A stretch of DNA of 43,194 nt from Sphingobacterium sp. (GTDB taxonomy: Bacteria > Bacteroidota > Bacteroidia > Sphingobacteriales > Sphingobacteriaceae): assembly GCA_031277685.1 (NCBI GenBank), contig JAITLV010000109.1:1-43194 (forward strand). Reading direction: 5' to 3'. Each line of letters begins with the position of its first letter. Position 1 is the stretch's first letter. Positions 7,128-16,369 of this stretch are shown here, piece by piece. Both the position numbers and the translations under genes were made by a program. The notes under the pieces are model-generated. The model was not told the DNA's origin, searched no databases, and saw only the letters and a list, made by a program, of their open reading frames with translations.

Positions 7128-9317
7128 ATGGAAATAGAAAAATCACTTTTCGACAATTTACAGGATTTTTTTGGTTTTGATACTTTTAAAGGAGATCAAG
7201 AGGCTATTATAACCAGTATTCTTCAAAAGAAAGATACTTTTGTTATTATGCCAACCGGGGGAGGGAAATCAATATGTTATCAACTGCCAGCTCTCATGAG
7301 TGAGGGAACTGCAATTGTAATTTCCCCGTTGATTGCTTTAATGAAAAATCAAGTTGATCAACTTCGTGCATTCGGCGGCGAAGATAGTATCGCTCACTTT
7401 TTAAACTCTTCCTTAAACAAGAGTGATATCACCAGGGTAAAGGACGATGTGCTTGCGGGTAAAACCAAGTTACTGTACGTCGCTCCGGAATCACTTGCCA
7501 AGCAAGACAATGTAGAGTTTCTGCATCAGATAACCGTATCTTTTGTGGCCGTAGATGAAGCACATTGTATCTCTGAATGGGGGCATGACTTTAGGCCTGA
7601 ATATCGTAAAATACGTCAGGTTATCAATGAGATTGGGGCAAACATTCCAATTATTGCATTAACTGCTACAGCAACTCCCAAAGTACAATCTGATATTCGT
7701 AAGAATTTGCAGATGAATGATGCTGTCTTGTTTAAATCATCCTTCAATCGGAGCAATTTATATTATGAGGTACGTCCTAAAAAAGACGTTGTCAAAGAAA
7801 TTGTACGTTTTATCAAAACGAAATCTGGAAAGACGGGCATTGTTTATTGTTTGAGTAGAAAGAAAGTTGAGGAGATCAGTGAAGTATTGAACCTGAATGG
7901 GATCAAAGCATTGCCGTATCATGCCGGACTCGATGCGAAAACAAGGGCCGATACACAGGATAAATTTCTGATGGAGGATGTGGAAGTGATTGTTGCTACA
8001 ATTGCTTTTGGTATGGGGATAGATAAGCCAGATGTGCGCTATGTGATCCACCATGATATTCCGAAGTCCATGGAAGGTTACTACCAAGAAACTGGGCGTG
8101 CAGGCCGTGACGGCGGCGATGGTTATTGTCTGGCTTTCTATTCTGAAAAAGATGTCGAGAAGTTGACGAAATTCATGAAAGATAAACCGGTGGCCGAACG
8201 TGAGATTGGTACACAGATTCTTAAAGAAGTCATTGATTATTCCGAGTCTGCCGTGTGCCGCCGTAAACAGATTCTCCATTATTTTGGTGAAAATTTTGAC
8301 GAACGGGGCTGCAGTAACATGTGTGATAATTGTCGCTCGGAAAAAGAATATTTTGAAGCAGAAGAGTCTTTAAAAGATGTATTAGGCTTTATTAAGGAGC
8401 AGGGTGAAAAATTTGATGACCATCATGTTATCAATGTGATGATCGGGCAGAACAATCAACCTGTATCTTCCTATAAGCACGACGAGCACCGTTTGTTCGG
8501 TTCTGGAAAAGAGAAGGGAACTATTTATTGGAAATCTGTGTTGAGACAGGCTGTATTGGACAATTTTATTGAGAAAGATATAGACCATTATGGTTTGTTA
8601 AAATTAACAGACGTCGGTCGACATTATTTAGACAATCCCTATCAATTGAAATTTGTTTTGAACCGTCCTATCGAAGGCGGGGAGAGTGCTGGTGGAGACG
8701 ATGCCGGTCATGGGACAGGAGCACTTGACACGACCTTATTGGGTATGCTCAAAGATTTGCGTAAAAAGATTGCCAAGAGTAAAGCATTGCCACCCTTTGT
8801 TATTTTTCAGGATCCTTCCCTGGAGGAAATGTGTACACATTATCCTGTCAATATAGACGAATTAAAACAGATTCAAGGTGTGGGGAATGGTAAGGCGATT
8901 AAATTTGGTGCCTCCTTTATTGCGCTCATCAAAGACTATGTGGAGGAAAACGAAATAGATCGCCCTGTAGATTTAGTCATCAAAAGTACGGCGAATAAAT
9001 CAGCGCTGAAAGTGGCCATCATTCAAAATATTGATCGTAAGATCGCGCTAGATGATATTGCTGCAGCGAAGGGGATTACCTATGAGGAAATATTAAAGGA
9101 AATTGAAACAATCGTTAATGCCGGTACCAAGATAAATATCAATTATTTCATAGATGAAATAATTGACGAAGACCGTCAGGATGAAGTGTACGACTACTTC
9201 AAAACAGCTGAAAATGATTCAATCAATGATGCGCTCAAGGAATTAGGCGGAGATGACTATACGTTTGAAGACCTCCAATTGATGCGAATCAAATTTTTAT
9301 CGGAATTGGGTAATTAA
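7128..9317 (+). CDS. recQ: ATP-dependent DNA helicase RecQ
   Basis: This is a 3'-5' DNA helicase of recombination and replication-fork repair. Walker A is TGGGKS at 43-48, the DEAH box is at 143-146 (AVDEAHCISEWGHDFRPEY) and motif VI is QETGRAGRDG at 320-329. Zinc-binding cysteines C377, C395, C399 and C402 follow, then an RQC winged helix (about 410-515), an HRDC domain (about 545-615) and a C-terminal helix-turn-helix-like domain to residue 729. The extra C-terminal part makes it longer than E. coli RecQ (about 610), as is usual in Bacteroidota. The stop is 21 bases before kdsA with no terminator between, so the two are probably co-transcribed. Confidence 0.97.
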   Translation: MEIEKSLFDNLQDFFGFDTFKGDQEAIITSILQKKDTFVIMPTGGGKSICYQLPALMSEGTAIVISPLIALMKNQVDQLRAFGGEDSIAHFLNSSLNKSDITRVKDDVLAGKTKLLYVAPESLAKQDNVEFLHQITVSFVAVDEAHCISEWGHDFRPEYRKIRQVINEIGANIPIIALTATATPKVQSDIRKNLQMNDAVLFKSSFNRSNLYYEVRPKKDVVKEIVRFIKTKSGKTGIVYCLSRKKVEEISEVLNLNGIKALPYHAGLDAKTRADTQDKFLMEDVEVIVATIAFGMGIDKPDVRYVIHHDIPKSMEGYYQETGRAGRDGGDGYCLAFYSEKDVEKLTKFMKDKPVAEREIGTQILKEVIDYSESAVCRRKQILHYFGENFDERGCSNMCDNCRSEKEYFEAEESLKDVLGFIKEQGEKFDDHHVINVMIGQNNQPVSSYKHDEHRLFGSGKEKGTIYWKSVLRQAVLDNFIEKDIDHYGLLKLTDVGRHYLDNPYQLKFVLNRPIEGGESAGGDDAGHGTGALDTTLLGMLKDLRKKIAKSKALPPFVIFQDPSLEEMCTHYPVNIDELKQIQGVGNGKAIKFGASFIALIKDYVEENEIDRPVDLVIKSTANKSALKVAIIQNIDRKIALDDIAAAKGITYEEILKEIETIVNAGTKININYFIDEIIDEDRQDEVYDYFKTAENDSINDALKELGGDDYTFEDLQLMRIKFLSELGN

Positions 9318-9338
9318 AAATTTTATATAATTTACTAT

Positions 9339-10154
9339 ATGATCAACAAATACATTCCTGAAATAAAGAATGGAACTTCGCAGAATTTCTTTTTAATGGC
9401 AGGGCCATGTGCGATAGAGGGAGAAGAAATCGCTTTGCGGATTGCGGAGAAAATTGTTACCATTACAGATAAGCTCAATATCCCATATATTTTTAAAGGT
9501 TCATATCGCAAGGCCAACCGATCGCGGCTGGACTCTTTTATGGGTATTGGTGATGAGAAAGCGTTGAAGATTTTGGAGAAGGTAGGGAAGACCTTTGGTG
9601 TTCCTACAGTGACCGATATCCATGAAAGCCATGAGGCAGCAATGGCAGCGGCTTATGTAGATGTTCTCCAAATTCCGGCATTTTTGTGTAGACAGACCGA
9701 TTTATTGGTGGCCGCAGCAAAAACAAATAAAGTTGTTAATGTGAAAAAAGGACAATTTTTAAGCGCTGGATCCATGAAGTTTGCTGTAGATAAGATCGTG
9801 GAATCTGGGAATGAAAAAGTTTTTTTAACGGATCGCGGTAACACATTTGGTTACCAGGACCTGATCGTTGACTACAGAGGAATCCCCGAAATGCGTGCCT
9901 TCAATGTGCCGACGGTGATGGATTGTACACATTCGCTTCAACAGCCGAATCAGACTTCTGGAGTAACCGGAGGAAAACCAGCATTGATAGAAACAATTGC
10001 CAAAGCAGCTATCGCTGTAGGGGCTGATGGTCTATTTATCGAAACACATCCTGACCCTGCGAATGCAAAATCTGATGGGGCAAATATGCTGCACCTGGAT
10101 CTGCTCGAAGGCTTGATGGAAAAATTAGTACGTGTTAGACAAGCTATTTTATAG
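9339..10154 (+). CDS. kdsA: 3-deoxy-8-phosphooctulonate synthase (Kdo-8-phosphate synthase)
   Basis: It condenses phosphoenolpyruvate with arabinose-5-phosphate to make Kdo-8-phosphate for the lipopolysaccharide core. The DAHP/KDO8P synthase barrel is complete: AGPCAIE at 21-27, FKGSYRKANRSR at about 51-62, then DVLQIPAFLCRQTDLL, KKGQFLS, TDRGNTFGYQDLIVD and THSLQQPNQTSGVTGG, ending with ETHPDPANAKSDG. The 271 residues match the family. The product of the KpsF/GutQ protein encoded 2.3 kb upstream is its substrate. A clear terminator follows at 10176-10200. Confidence 0.96.
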   Translation: MINKYIPEIKNGTSQNFFLMAGPCAIEGEEIALRIAEKIVTITDKLNIPYIFKGSYRKANRSRLDSFMGIGDEKALKILEKVGKTFGVPTVTDIHESHEAAMAAAYVDVLQIPAFLCRQTDLLVAAAKTNKVVNVKKGQFLSAGSMKFAVDKIVESGNEKVFLTDRGNTFGYQDLIVDYRGIPEMRAFNVPTVMDCTHSLQQPNQTSGVTGGKPALIETIAKAAIAVGADGLFIETHPDPANAKSDGANMLHLDLLEGLMEKLVRVRQAIL

Positions 10155-10175
10155 TATAATAATAAATCGCAATAG

Positions 10176-10200
10176 AAAGGAGCCAATAGGCTCCTTTTTT
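10176..10200 (+). terminator. Intrinsic terminator of kdsA
   Basis: Stem AAAGGAGCC (10176-10184) and GGCTCCTTT (10189-10197) with an AATA loop, followed by more T. It lies 21 bases after the kdsA stop. Confidence 0.88.
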
Positions 10201-10231
10201 AATCAATTTAAACTCAAATCTAAATTATCCT

Positions 10232-11326
10232 ATGTTTTCAAAAGTTTCGCTCATGGCATTCATGCTGTTTTCGCTTTCGATGGTCAAAGGACAGCAAAAT
10301 TATAACTGGTTTTCACCACTTGACGATAAACATGTAGAAGGCCGGCTTGACAACCAAAAACTTACAGCTTTTAATCGGCTTCCAGATGAGCTGGAAAAAC
10401 AGGTGCGTAAACCTGTATGGGAGTTGGGACAAAATTCGGCGGGACTTTATATTGATTTTCAAACATCAGCTGCTGAAATTACAGTTCAATATCAAGTTGC
10501 AGGGGGGCTAAATATGCCACACATGCCTACGACAGGTGTGAGTGGACTAGATCTCTATGCTTATGATAAAACGAGCAAAGCTTGGAAATGGGCTTATGGT
10601 AATTATGATTTTTCAGATACGATTACCTATACCTGGAAGAATATAGGTAAGAATGACAACTTTAGTTATCGTTTGTATCTCCCTTTGTATAATACGGTTA
10701 AGTGGTTGAAGATCGGTGTTCCGAATGATGCCAAGTTGACTTACACACATACGGCTACACAAAAGCCTATTGTGGTTTATGGGACATCTATTGGACAGGG
10801 GGCATGTACCAGCCGTCCGGGACTAGCCTGGACAAGCCAGGTGGGACGCGCCTTCAATAACGAGATCTTGAATTTGTGTTTTTCGGGGAATGGTCGTCTT
10901 GAACAGCCTATCCTAAATATCATGAATAGCGTGGATGCGGCATGTTATATTTTGGATTGTATTCCCAATCTTGCTATTACAAAATCGCTTACCGAAAAAC
11001 AGTTAGATTCCTTATTGGTTAATGCGGTTACATTTTTAAGAAAAGAGCATCCGACCACACCAATTATCTTAACACAGCATAGTTCTGGGAATATCAATAC
11101 GGTATTTAACGAAGATAAAAATAGAGAATACCAACAGAGCAGCAGGGTGTTGAAGACAACTTTTGATAAATTACAGTCGCAGGGCGTTAGGCAACTTTTT
11201 ATGTTATCCAGCGGAGAATTGGGGTTGGACTTAAATTCGACAGTCGATTATGCACATCCCAATGATCAAGGCATGGAACACATCGCAAATGCATATATTA
11301 AACTACTAAAAAAGGTGTTGAAATAA
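10232..11326 (+). CDS. Secreted SGNH/GDSL-type hydrolase with N-terminal GxDLY domain
   Basis: This is a probable periplasmic or extracellular esterase or deacetylase. A signal peptide covers about residues 1-20 (ending VKGQQ). An N-terminal beta-sandwich contains SGLDLY at 104-109, the GxDLY motif of the small domain that precedes many Bacteroidota SGNH hydrolases. The SGNH core begins with VVYGTSIGQG, giving nucleophile S186. LCFSGNGRLE supplies the oxyanion Asn, and VDYAHPNDQG near the C-terminus supplies Asp339 and His342. The 364 residues are complete. It follows the kdsA terminator, so it is transcribed separately, and it shares a terminator with the convergent helicase-like gene. The ester substrate is unknown; similar proteins are often attached to polysaccharide degradation. 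Confidence 0.88.
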   Translation: MFSKVSLMAFMLFSLSMVKGQQNYNWFSPLDDKHVEGRLDNQKLTAFNRLPDELEKQVRKPVWELGQNSAGLYIDFQTSAAEITVQYQVAGGLNMPHMPTTGVSGLDLYAYDKTSKAWKWAYGNYDFSDTITYTWKNIGKNDNFSYRLYLPLYNTVKWLKIGVPNDAKLTYTHTATQKPIVVYGTSIGQGACTSRPGLAWTSQVGRAFNNEILNLCFSGNGRLEQPILNIMNSVDAACYILDCIPNLAITKSLTEKQLDSLLVNAVTFLRKEHPTTPIILTQHSSGNINTVFNEDKNREYQQSSRVLKTTFDKLQSQGVRQLFMLSSGELGLDLNSTVDYAHPNDQGMEHIANAYIKLLKKVLK

Positions 11327-11462
11327 AATCATTATGCTTTTGCAAGCATTAATAGTGTTGAAAATTAACTGGAGCTTCTTTCTGGAGAATAAAATAAGCC
11401 TAGTAAGCTTATTGATATCTTGATAAAAAAGACGAATCTAATCCAAGAACAGATATTTAAAT

Positions 11463-11493
11463 AAAAAAGGGAAGTTTTTAACTTCCCTTTTTT
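11463..11493. terminator. Bidirectional terminator between the SGNH hydrolase and helicase-like genes
   Basis: A 14-bp perfect stem (11463-11476 with 11480-11493, core AAAAAAGGGAAGTT) closes on TTT. A-tract and T-tract flank the GC core, so U-runs exist in both directions. It ends 2 bases from the stop of the minus-strand gene. Confidence 0.85.
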
Positions 11494-11495
11494 AT

Positions 11496-12791
11496 TTATT
11501 TCTTTTTCAATTTCATGGTCATTTTTGCTTTTTCACCGCCGCCGTAATTGAAAGTTTTTGCATTACTTTCCTTCTTTTGATGAAATGCTCCACCACGAGA
11601 ACTGTCTTCCTGCTCTTCTTTTGTTGTTTTCTTCTTTTTATCATTCGAAGGGTTATAGATCTGAAGATCCTCCGGTAAATCCAGTACATCCATTCTTTTG
11701 CCCACAGCCTGTTCGATTTTCCGAACCATGGGAAGTTCCAAATCAGTCGAAAATGTCAATACAACACTGTCCTCATTCTCGTCATTTTTGACCAAATGAG
11801 TTAAAAATTCCTCTTTTTCATTTGGTAATTCAAACTGAAAAATAAAAGGAATATTTGCGAGATCAACGGTATTGGTATTTTCCCGTGCGATGATCAATAC
11901 ACGAGATAGTTCATTATCCATAAAATCTGCCATTGTTTCAAAGCCAAAATCATCATAAAATAATGGGTTTAAAATAGCAATCTCTCCCTTATGCTGTTGA
12001 AATAAACTCGTTGCTAACTTTTGTGCAGTAAGCTTTGAATTCACAAAAACAACCAATTTTTGAAATACTTCCTTGTCCTGGAGCAGGTAATTTAATAAAT
12101 TGATTTTTGTGGTGAAATTGGGCAGCTGATACAATAAAAGATCTAAGGTATCAATGGTTTCGTTTTCCAGTTCGTCAACTTCTACCAATGCATAATCCTC
12201 GTTTAGGTGCGTATCAATCATGTCATACAGTTTCTGGTGTTCAACCGTACTGAAGACAAGGTGTTGTACTTTCCCACAACTTTCTGCGAGTTCTCTTACA
12301 GGAGTCTGCATTCCCTGTTTGATGATTTCTTCTGCGTCATCAATTATTAAGGTTTGGATACGGTTGAGATTGAGGGCTAATTTGAGATAGATTGAACGCG
12401 CACGGTTGGGAGTTGCTACGACAATATCCTTTCCGGCAACTAGTTCTTCAATTTCTTCTTCCATGCTTCCGCCGGCACGCAATCCGATAATGCGAAGATC
12501 TCTATTTTTGCTGAGCTGATAGAATTTTTCAACAATCTCGTCGATGCGTTCCTCATTGGGGGCTAAGATTAAAAACTTAGGTGCCTCATCATCCGTGAAT
12601 TTTAACTTCATCAAGGTAGATAATACATAAGTTGTGGTCTTGCCCGCTCCTTCAGGAGCAATCGCAATAACATCCTGTCCGCCAAGAATTCTGGAAATAC
12701 ATCTACTCTGAATTTCCTTTGGAGCCAAATAACCGAGCTCGGTCATCGTAGCAGTCAATCTTTTACTTAGTTTTAGTTTCTCTAACGACAC
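11496..12791 (-). CDS. DEAD/DEAH-box helicase-like protein with degenerate motifs
   Basis: The overall plan is a DEAD-box RNA helicase: a Q-motif-like start (LGYLAPKEIQ at 19-28), Walker A APEGAGKT at 45-52, TPNRARS as motif Ib and VVFVNSKLTAQKL as motif IV. Key motifs are altered: DEAD is DDAE at 151-154, SAT is STV at 181-183, and the HRxGRxxR arginine-finger motif is replaced by HLVKNDEN at about 332-339. ATP binding may remain, while hydrolysis and unwinding are doubtful. A basic Lys-rich tail ends the protein. The start is GTG at 12791, giving 431 residues. The gene stands alone, with a TATTTTTG promoter element and a shared terminator. RNA binding without helicase activity is a reasonable inference, not shown. 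Confidence 0.85.
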   Translation of the reverse strand: MSLEKLKLSKRLTATMTELGYLAPKEIQSRCISRILGGQDVIAIAPEGAGKTTTYVLSTLMKLKFTDDEAPKFLILAPNEERIDEIVEKFYQLSKNRDLRIIGLRAGGSMEEEIEELVAGKDIVVATPNRARSIYLKLALNLNRIQTLIIDDAEEIIKQGMQTPVRELAESCGKVQHLVFSTVEHQKLYDMIDTHLNEDYALVEVDELENETIDTLDLLLYQLPNFTTKINLLNYLLQDKEVFQKLVVFVNSKLTAQKLATSLFQQHKGEIAILNPLFYDDFGFETMADFMDNELSRVLIIARENTNTVDLANIPFIFQFELPNEKEEFLTHLVKNDENEDSVVLTFSTDLELPMVRKIEQAVGKRMDVLDLPEDLQIYNPSNDKKKKTTKEEQEDSSRGGAFHQKKESNAKTFNYGGGEKAKMTMKLKKK

Positions 12792-12815
12792 GTATCCTTT
12801 AGTTTATGTAAGTTG

Positions 12816-12823
12816 CAAAAATA
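12816..12823 (-). promoter_or_regulatory. -7 element of the helicase-like gene
   Basis: TATTTTTG on the minus strand fits TAnnTTTG, with a TTG 18 bases upstream that could serve as the -33 box. It lies 24 bases before the GTG start. Confidence 0.5.
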
Positions 12824-12844
12824 CACATTTAGTTTTGAGATCAA

Positions 12845-13177
12845 CTAATGTGCACCCATTTTTGAAAATACATTGATAATAATCACCCCAGCAACAATCA
12901 ATATCATTCCGATGACTGCTGCTGTATCAGGAATCTGTTTAAACAAAATCATTCCGATCAATGTGATGGCAACTATGCCAATGCCTGACCAAATAGCATA
13001 AGATATTCCAACGGGAAGGTACTTTAATGTTATACTCAGGAAATAAAAGGCGATAATATAGCCAACAATACAGATGAGTGTAGGTTTCCACAAAGTAAAA
13101 CCCTCGGATTTCTTTAAGAAAGTGGTAGCGAAAATTTCCGCGGCAATGGCGAGAAGTAAGTATAAATATTTCATCAT
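12845..13177 (-). CDS. Small multidrug resistance (SMR) transporter, EmrE/QacE type
   Basis: This is a 110-residue inner-membrane protein with four transmembrane helices that exports cationic compounds by proton antiport as a dimer. The essential proton/substrate glutamate is E14 (LAIAAEIFATTF) and the signature tryptophan is W63 in YAIWSGIGIV. Both positions match EmrE numbering exactly. KKSEGFTLWKPT in loop 1 and IIGMILIVAGVIIIN-like helix 4 also match. It resembles the EmrE/Qac branch more than guanidinium exporters (Gdx/SugE), by memory of those sequences. Two ATG codons in tandem begin the gene; the first gives the E14 numbering. Its own TAGCTTTG element lies upstream. Confidence 0.93.
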   Translation of the reverse strand: MMKYLYLLLAIAAEIFATTFLKKSEGFTLWKPTLICIVGYIIAFYFLSITLKYLPVGISYAIWSGIGIVAITLIGMILFKQIPDTAAVIGMILIVAGVIIINVFSKMGAH

Positions 13178-13208
13178 GAGCGATTCTTTCTTATCAAAAG
13201 ACTGTATG

Positions 13209-13216
13209 CAAAGCTA
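13209..13216 (-). promoter_or_regulatory. -7 element of the SMR transporter gene
   Basis: TAGCTTTG on the minus strand fits TAnnTTTG, 31 bases before the start codon. No convincing -33 box. Confidence 0.45.
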
Positions 13217-13345
13217 CACTTTTTTCATTTCAATAGGGTTGTGTTTAAGCGGTTGAATTGTATTACTGACCTAAAAATGCTGTGTTTAGGAGGGCCTGTC
13301 ATATTTTGGGGCGTAATTATAATTGCTTATAAAAGTAAATTTTTT

Positions 13346-13353
13346 TAAGTTTG
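13346..13353 (+). promoter_or_regulatory. -7 element of the first histidine kinase gene
   Basis: TAAGTTTG fits TAnnTTTG, with a TTG 20 bases upstream (13323-13325) at the -33 position. It lies 31 bases before the ATG. Confidence 0.55.
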
Positions 13354-13384
13354 ACCAATCCACTAATGGGAATTAATAAGCTTT

Positions 13385-15631
13385 ATGGGATATATTCGAG
13401 TTTTTCTAAAAACCTTATTTATATGCTTAGTTTTTCTATTTTCTTGCCCTTACCTGCATGCGCAAGAACAGTTGCAAGAGCTTCAGAAATCATACTATAA
13501 TCTTCCTTTAGGAAGTAAAGAACGCTTTCTAATGACTGGAAAATATGCACAGGCACTCTATTTTAATAATGAGAAAGCATTAGCGACCCAGATACTCAAC
13601 GATAATATTCAACTGGCCAAAACTTATCCGGATAAACAATATTATGCCTATTTGAATTGCATTGCAGCAATGAATAGCTATAACGATCATCTCTTTGAAA
13701 AATCACGCTTTTATTTGGAACATGCGAAGTCCGTTTTGCCGATCATCAATGATAATAGTACCAAAGGGTATATTTATTACTGTGATGGATGGATTATGAC
13801 AAGACAGAATAAGGAAGATCAGGCCGTTTCACAGTTTCACAAAGCGATTTCTTTTTTGGAGAAGGCTCCACAGACGGATGCAAATATTGCTCGTAAATTG
13901 GCTATTTATAAGGAATTAACAGCTATTTATGCGAATCAACGGAACTACGACTTTCAGGAAAAATACACAAACCTTTTGCTGGAAACAGCCAAAGCTGGCC
14001 GAAATACGAGCAGTCTATTTGATGCCTATATGCAGGCAGGTTATCTATTTGAGGAAGAATATCGTTCAAATCAAGCTGACCGACAACTTTTGAATAAAGC
14101 GGAAGAACATTATCTCGCAGCTTATCAAATAGCAAAAAACAACCGCAAAAATCTCGTTAACCCGACGGACATGGCGTATGTATCCGTTAATTTAGCCAAT
14201 TTATATCACGAATTTTACCCGGAAAATGAAGCTAAAAAGGCGACTTCATTTGCGCAGCAAGCACTGGAAATCGCACAGGAAACCGGACAATATGCGCTTA
14301 TGGTACCTGCCTATGGGGTATTGGCTGATGAAGCATTCAAAAATGGACATAGGGATCAAGGGAAAAAGTACTTACTTCAGGCGCTTTACAACTTGCAGCG
14401 CGAGCCACATTATGATTATCAGGTCGCACTCAGTCTGTATAGTAGACTTGCTGAAGTGAGTGTCGAAGAAGGAAAGTATGAAGAAGGATTTCAGTATCAA
14501 AAGAGCTATATCAATGTTTTCGAGGAAGCATTTAATTCGGATAAACTGGATAAAACAAAACAGCTTGAAATCAAATTTGAGCGGGAACTGCAAAATCAAA
14601 AATTAATGCGGCTTCGTTTAGAAGGCGAAAAAAAAGAACAACAGATCAAGTTGATGAAAGCACTTAATGATCGACAAAATCAATTGGTTGAAAATTTAAA
14701 GCTAAATGAACTCAATCGGACGCAGCAACTGAAAGTGCTTCAACTTGAGCGCGACAAAAAAGAACAAGACCTGCAGTTGAGCCGTTTGGAAAATGAACAG
14801 CGGCTACAGGAACTCGACGTTTCGAAGCAAGAAATAGCGTTTAAATCACGCATGAATTCGATTTATATCTGGTTATTTATTAGTTGTTTAATTGCTGTTA
14901 TTTTATTGTTTTATGCGTATTGGCAACGTTCTAAAACATTGAAACAAAAGGAACATTTACATGGTCTTGAAATAGAGAAGAATAACCAGCAACATGCCAT
15001 TAAAAATCTAACAGCCATGCTGGCCGGAGAAGAAAAGGAGCGCACCCGTTTGGCGCGAGATTTACACGATGGTTTGGGAGGACTATTGTCGAGCACAAAA
15101 CTTGGATTATCCTCTATCAGCACCAGTGGACCCGAAGAGCATTCGATTAAGGATGGGATTACACGAAGCATTGAGTTATTGGATGATGCTGTGGATGAAC
15201 TCCGTCGGCTTGCACATAATCTGATGCCAGATTTGATTGTCAAATATGGTCTCCAAGAAGCATTGCAGGACTATGCGGCACGAATGAGTCAGGCGAGTTG
15301 CCAGGTAGAGTGCGAATTTCTTCAATTTGAATCAAAACTAAGTGTAGAACATCAGATATCGCTGTATAGAATAATTCAGGAAGTGGTCAATAATGCATTG
15401 AAGCATGCTGAAGCAAGCAATATATTTATCCAGCTTTCTATGTACGATGAACGTCTACATATTACCATTGAAGATGATGGCAAGGGATTTGATACAGCAA
15501 AGGTAGATTTACAACATTCCGCAGGAATGCACAATATACAGTCAAGACTTTCTTTTCTACATGGTGAGATGAAGGTGATATCCGCCATTGACGAGGGGAC
15601 TACCATCGAAATTGAAATGCCTGTTGTTTAA
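13385..15631 (+). CDS. TPR-containing HisKA_3 sensor histidine kinase (pair 1)
   Basis: This is a membrane-bound sensor kinase. A signal peptide covers about residues 1-27 (ending LHAQEQ), a large periplasmic TPR-type helical region runs to about 390, and a Lys/Glu-rich coiled coil runs to about 490. One transmembrane helix lies at 493-515. The cytoplasmic HisKA_3 dimerisation helix holds phospho-acceptor H561 in LARDLHDGLGG. The HATPase domain follows, with N-box QEVVNNALKHAEAS and G-box EDDGKGFD. The response regulator begins 13 bases downstream, so the two form a two-component pair. The signal sensed is unknown; TPR sensors of this type in Bacteroidota probably read protein or envelope cues. 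Confidence 0.93.
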   Translation: MGYIRVFLKTLFICLVFLFSCPYLHAQEQLQELQKSYYNLPLGSKERFLMTGKYAQALYFNNEKALATQILNDNIQLAKTYPDKQYYAYLNCIAAMNSYNDHLFEKSRFYLEHAKSVLPIINDNSTKGYIYYCDGWIMTRQNKEDQAVSQFHKAISFLEKAPQTDANIARKLAIYKELTAIYANQRNYDFQEKYTNLLLETAKAGRNTSSLFDAYMQAGYLFEEEYRSNQADRQLLNKAEEHYLAAYQIAKNNRKNLVNPTDMAYVSVNLANLYHEFYPENEAKKATSFAQQALEIAQETGQYALMVPAYGVLADEAFKNGHRDQGKKYLLQALYNLQREPHYDYQVALSLYSRLAEVSVEEGKYEEGFQYQKSYINVFEEAFNSDKLDKTKQLEIKFERELQNQKLMRLRLEGEKKEQQIKLMKALNDRQNQLVENLKLNELNRTQQLKVLQLERDKKEQDLQLSRLENEQRLQELDVSKQEIAFKSRMNSIYIWLFISCLIAVILLFYAYWQRSKTLKQKEHLHGLEIEKNNQQHAIKNLTAMLAGEEKERTRLARDLHDGLGGLLSSTKLGLSSISTSGPEEHSIKDGITRSIELLDDAVDELRRLAHNLMPDLIVKYGLQEALQDYAARMSQASCQVECEFLQFESKLSVEHQISLYRIIQEVVNNALKHAEASNIFIQLSMYDERLHITIEDDGKGFDTAKVDLQHSAGMHNIQSRLSFLHGEMKVISAIDEGTTIEIEMPVV

Positions 15632-15644
15632 TTAATAATGTAAG

Positions 15645-16277
15645 ATGATAAAAATAGCGATTACAGATGATCACCCTCTATTGTTGGAGGGATTAAAAAA
15701 TATTATCAATTCCCACGAAGATTTTGAAGTGGTGGGTATGTATGCAAGTGCGGAAGAACTATTTAAAAATATTGCATCAGATGCACCACTGGTATTGTTA
15801 CTGGATATCAATCTCCCTGACGCAAATGGAATTGATCTGGTAAAAGGACTTAAAGAGACCCATAAAGAGCTCAAAATTATAGCTTTCAGCGTACATAATG
15901 AACTGGCGGTTATCAATAGTATTTTGAACGAGGGAGCAGATGCTTATCTTCAAAAAAATGCCACCGGCAATGAGATCATTACTGCTATATCAGATGTTTT
16001 GGTTGGCAAGCGGTATATCTGTGCGAAAACCCAGGCAATATTGAGTAAGAAGACTGATACAGGACTGAAACAAGTTCCAAAACTTACACGCCGCGAAAAG
16101 GAGATTTTGACCTTTGTGGCCAAAGGGATGACAACCAATCAGATTGCAGAATCCCTGTTTATTAGTTCACATACCGTGGAGAGCCATCGTAAAAATTTAA
16201 TGGAAAAATTTCAGACGAAAAGTGTGACCGCGGCCGTCAAATCTGCCATTGAATATGGTTTGATACGTGAAGCCTAA
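15645..16277 (+). CDS. NarL/FixJ-type response regulator (pair 1)
   Basis: This is a 210-residue DNA-binding response regulator, the likely partner of the kinase 13 bases upstream. The receiver domain has the acidic pair D8/D9 (ITDDHPL), phospho-acceptor D54 (LLLDINLPD) and the conserved lysine in YLQKNAT. The C-terminal LuxR-type helix-turn-helix covers about residues 146-205, with LTRREKEILTFVAKGMTTNQ, then SSHTVESHRKNL. The two unknown envelope proteins that follow (16370 and 18417) have a separate promoter element and could be targets, but this is inference from position only. Confidence 0.94.
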   Translation: MIKIAITDDHPLLLEGLKNIINSHEDFEVVGMYASAEELFKNIASDAPLVLLLDINLPDANGIDLVKGLKETHKELKIIAFSVHNELAVINSILNEGADAYLQKNATGNEIITAISDVLVGKRYICAKTQAILSKKTDTGLKQVPKLTRREKEILTFVAKGMTTNQIAESLFISSHTVESHRKNLMEKFQTKSVTAAVKSAIEYGLIREA

Positions 16278-16331
16278 GAGAAATTCCGCAATTACCTGAA
16301 TTCAGGGATGAGAATAACTTGTTGTATTTGA

Positions 16332-16339
16332 TACTTTTG
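16332..16339 (+). promoter_or_regulatory. -7 element upstream of the 684-residue protein gene
   Basis: TACTTTTG fits TAnnTTTG, 30 bases before the ATG at 16370. A 12-bp perfect palindrome CCTGAATTCAGG (16295-16306) lies upstream and could be an operator; there is no further support for that. Confidence 0.45.
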
Positions 16340-16369
16340 ATGCTATAGATAAAAGATAGAAAGTATTCA

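Noticed and set aside
7758..8279. 173-codon minus-strand open frame inside recQ
   Set aside because: Antisense shadow of the helicase core, Phe/His-rich translation without a plausible start region.
15060..15070. Possible Gly-rich loop suggesting a fused response-regulator domain in the first histidine kinase
   Set aside because: The segment is simply the HisKA_3 phospho-acceptor region; no receiver domain is fused, and the regulator is a separate gene 13 bases downstream of the stop.
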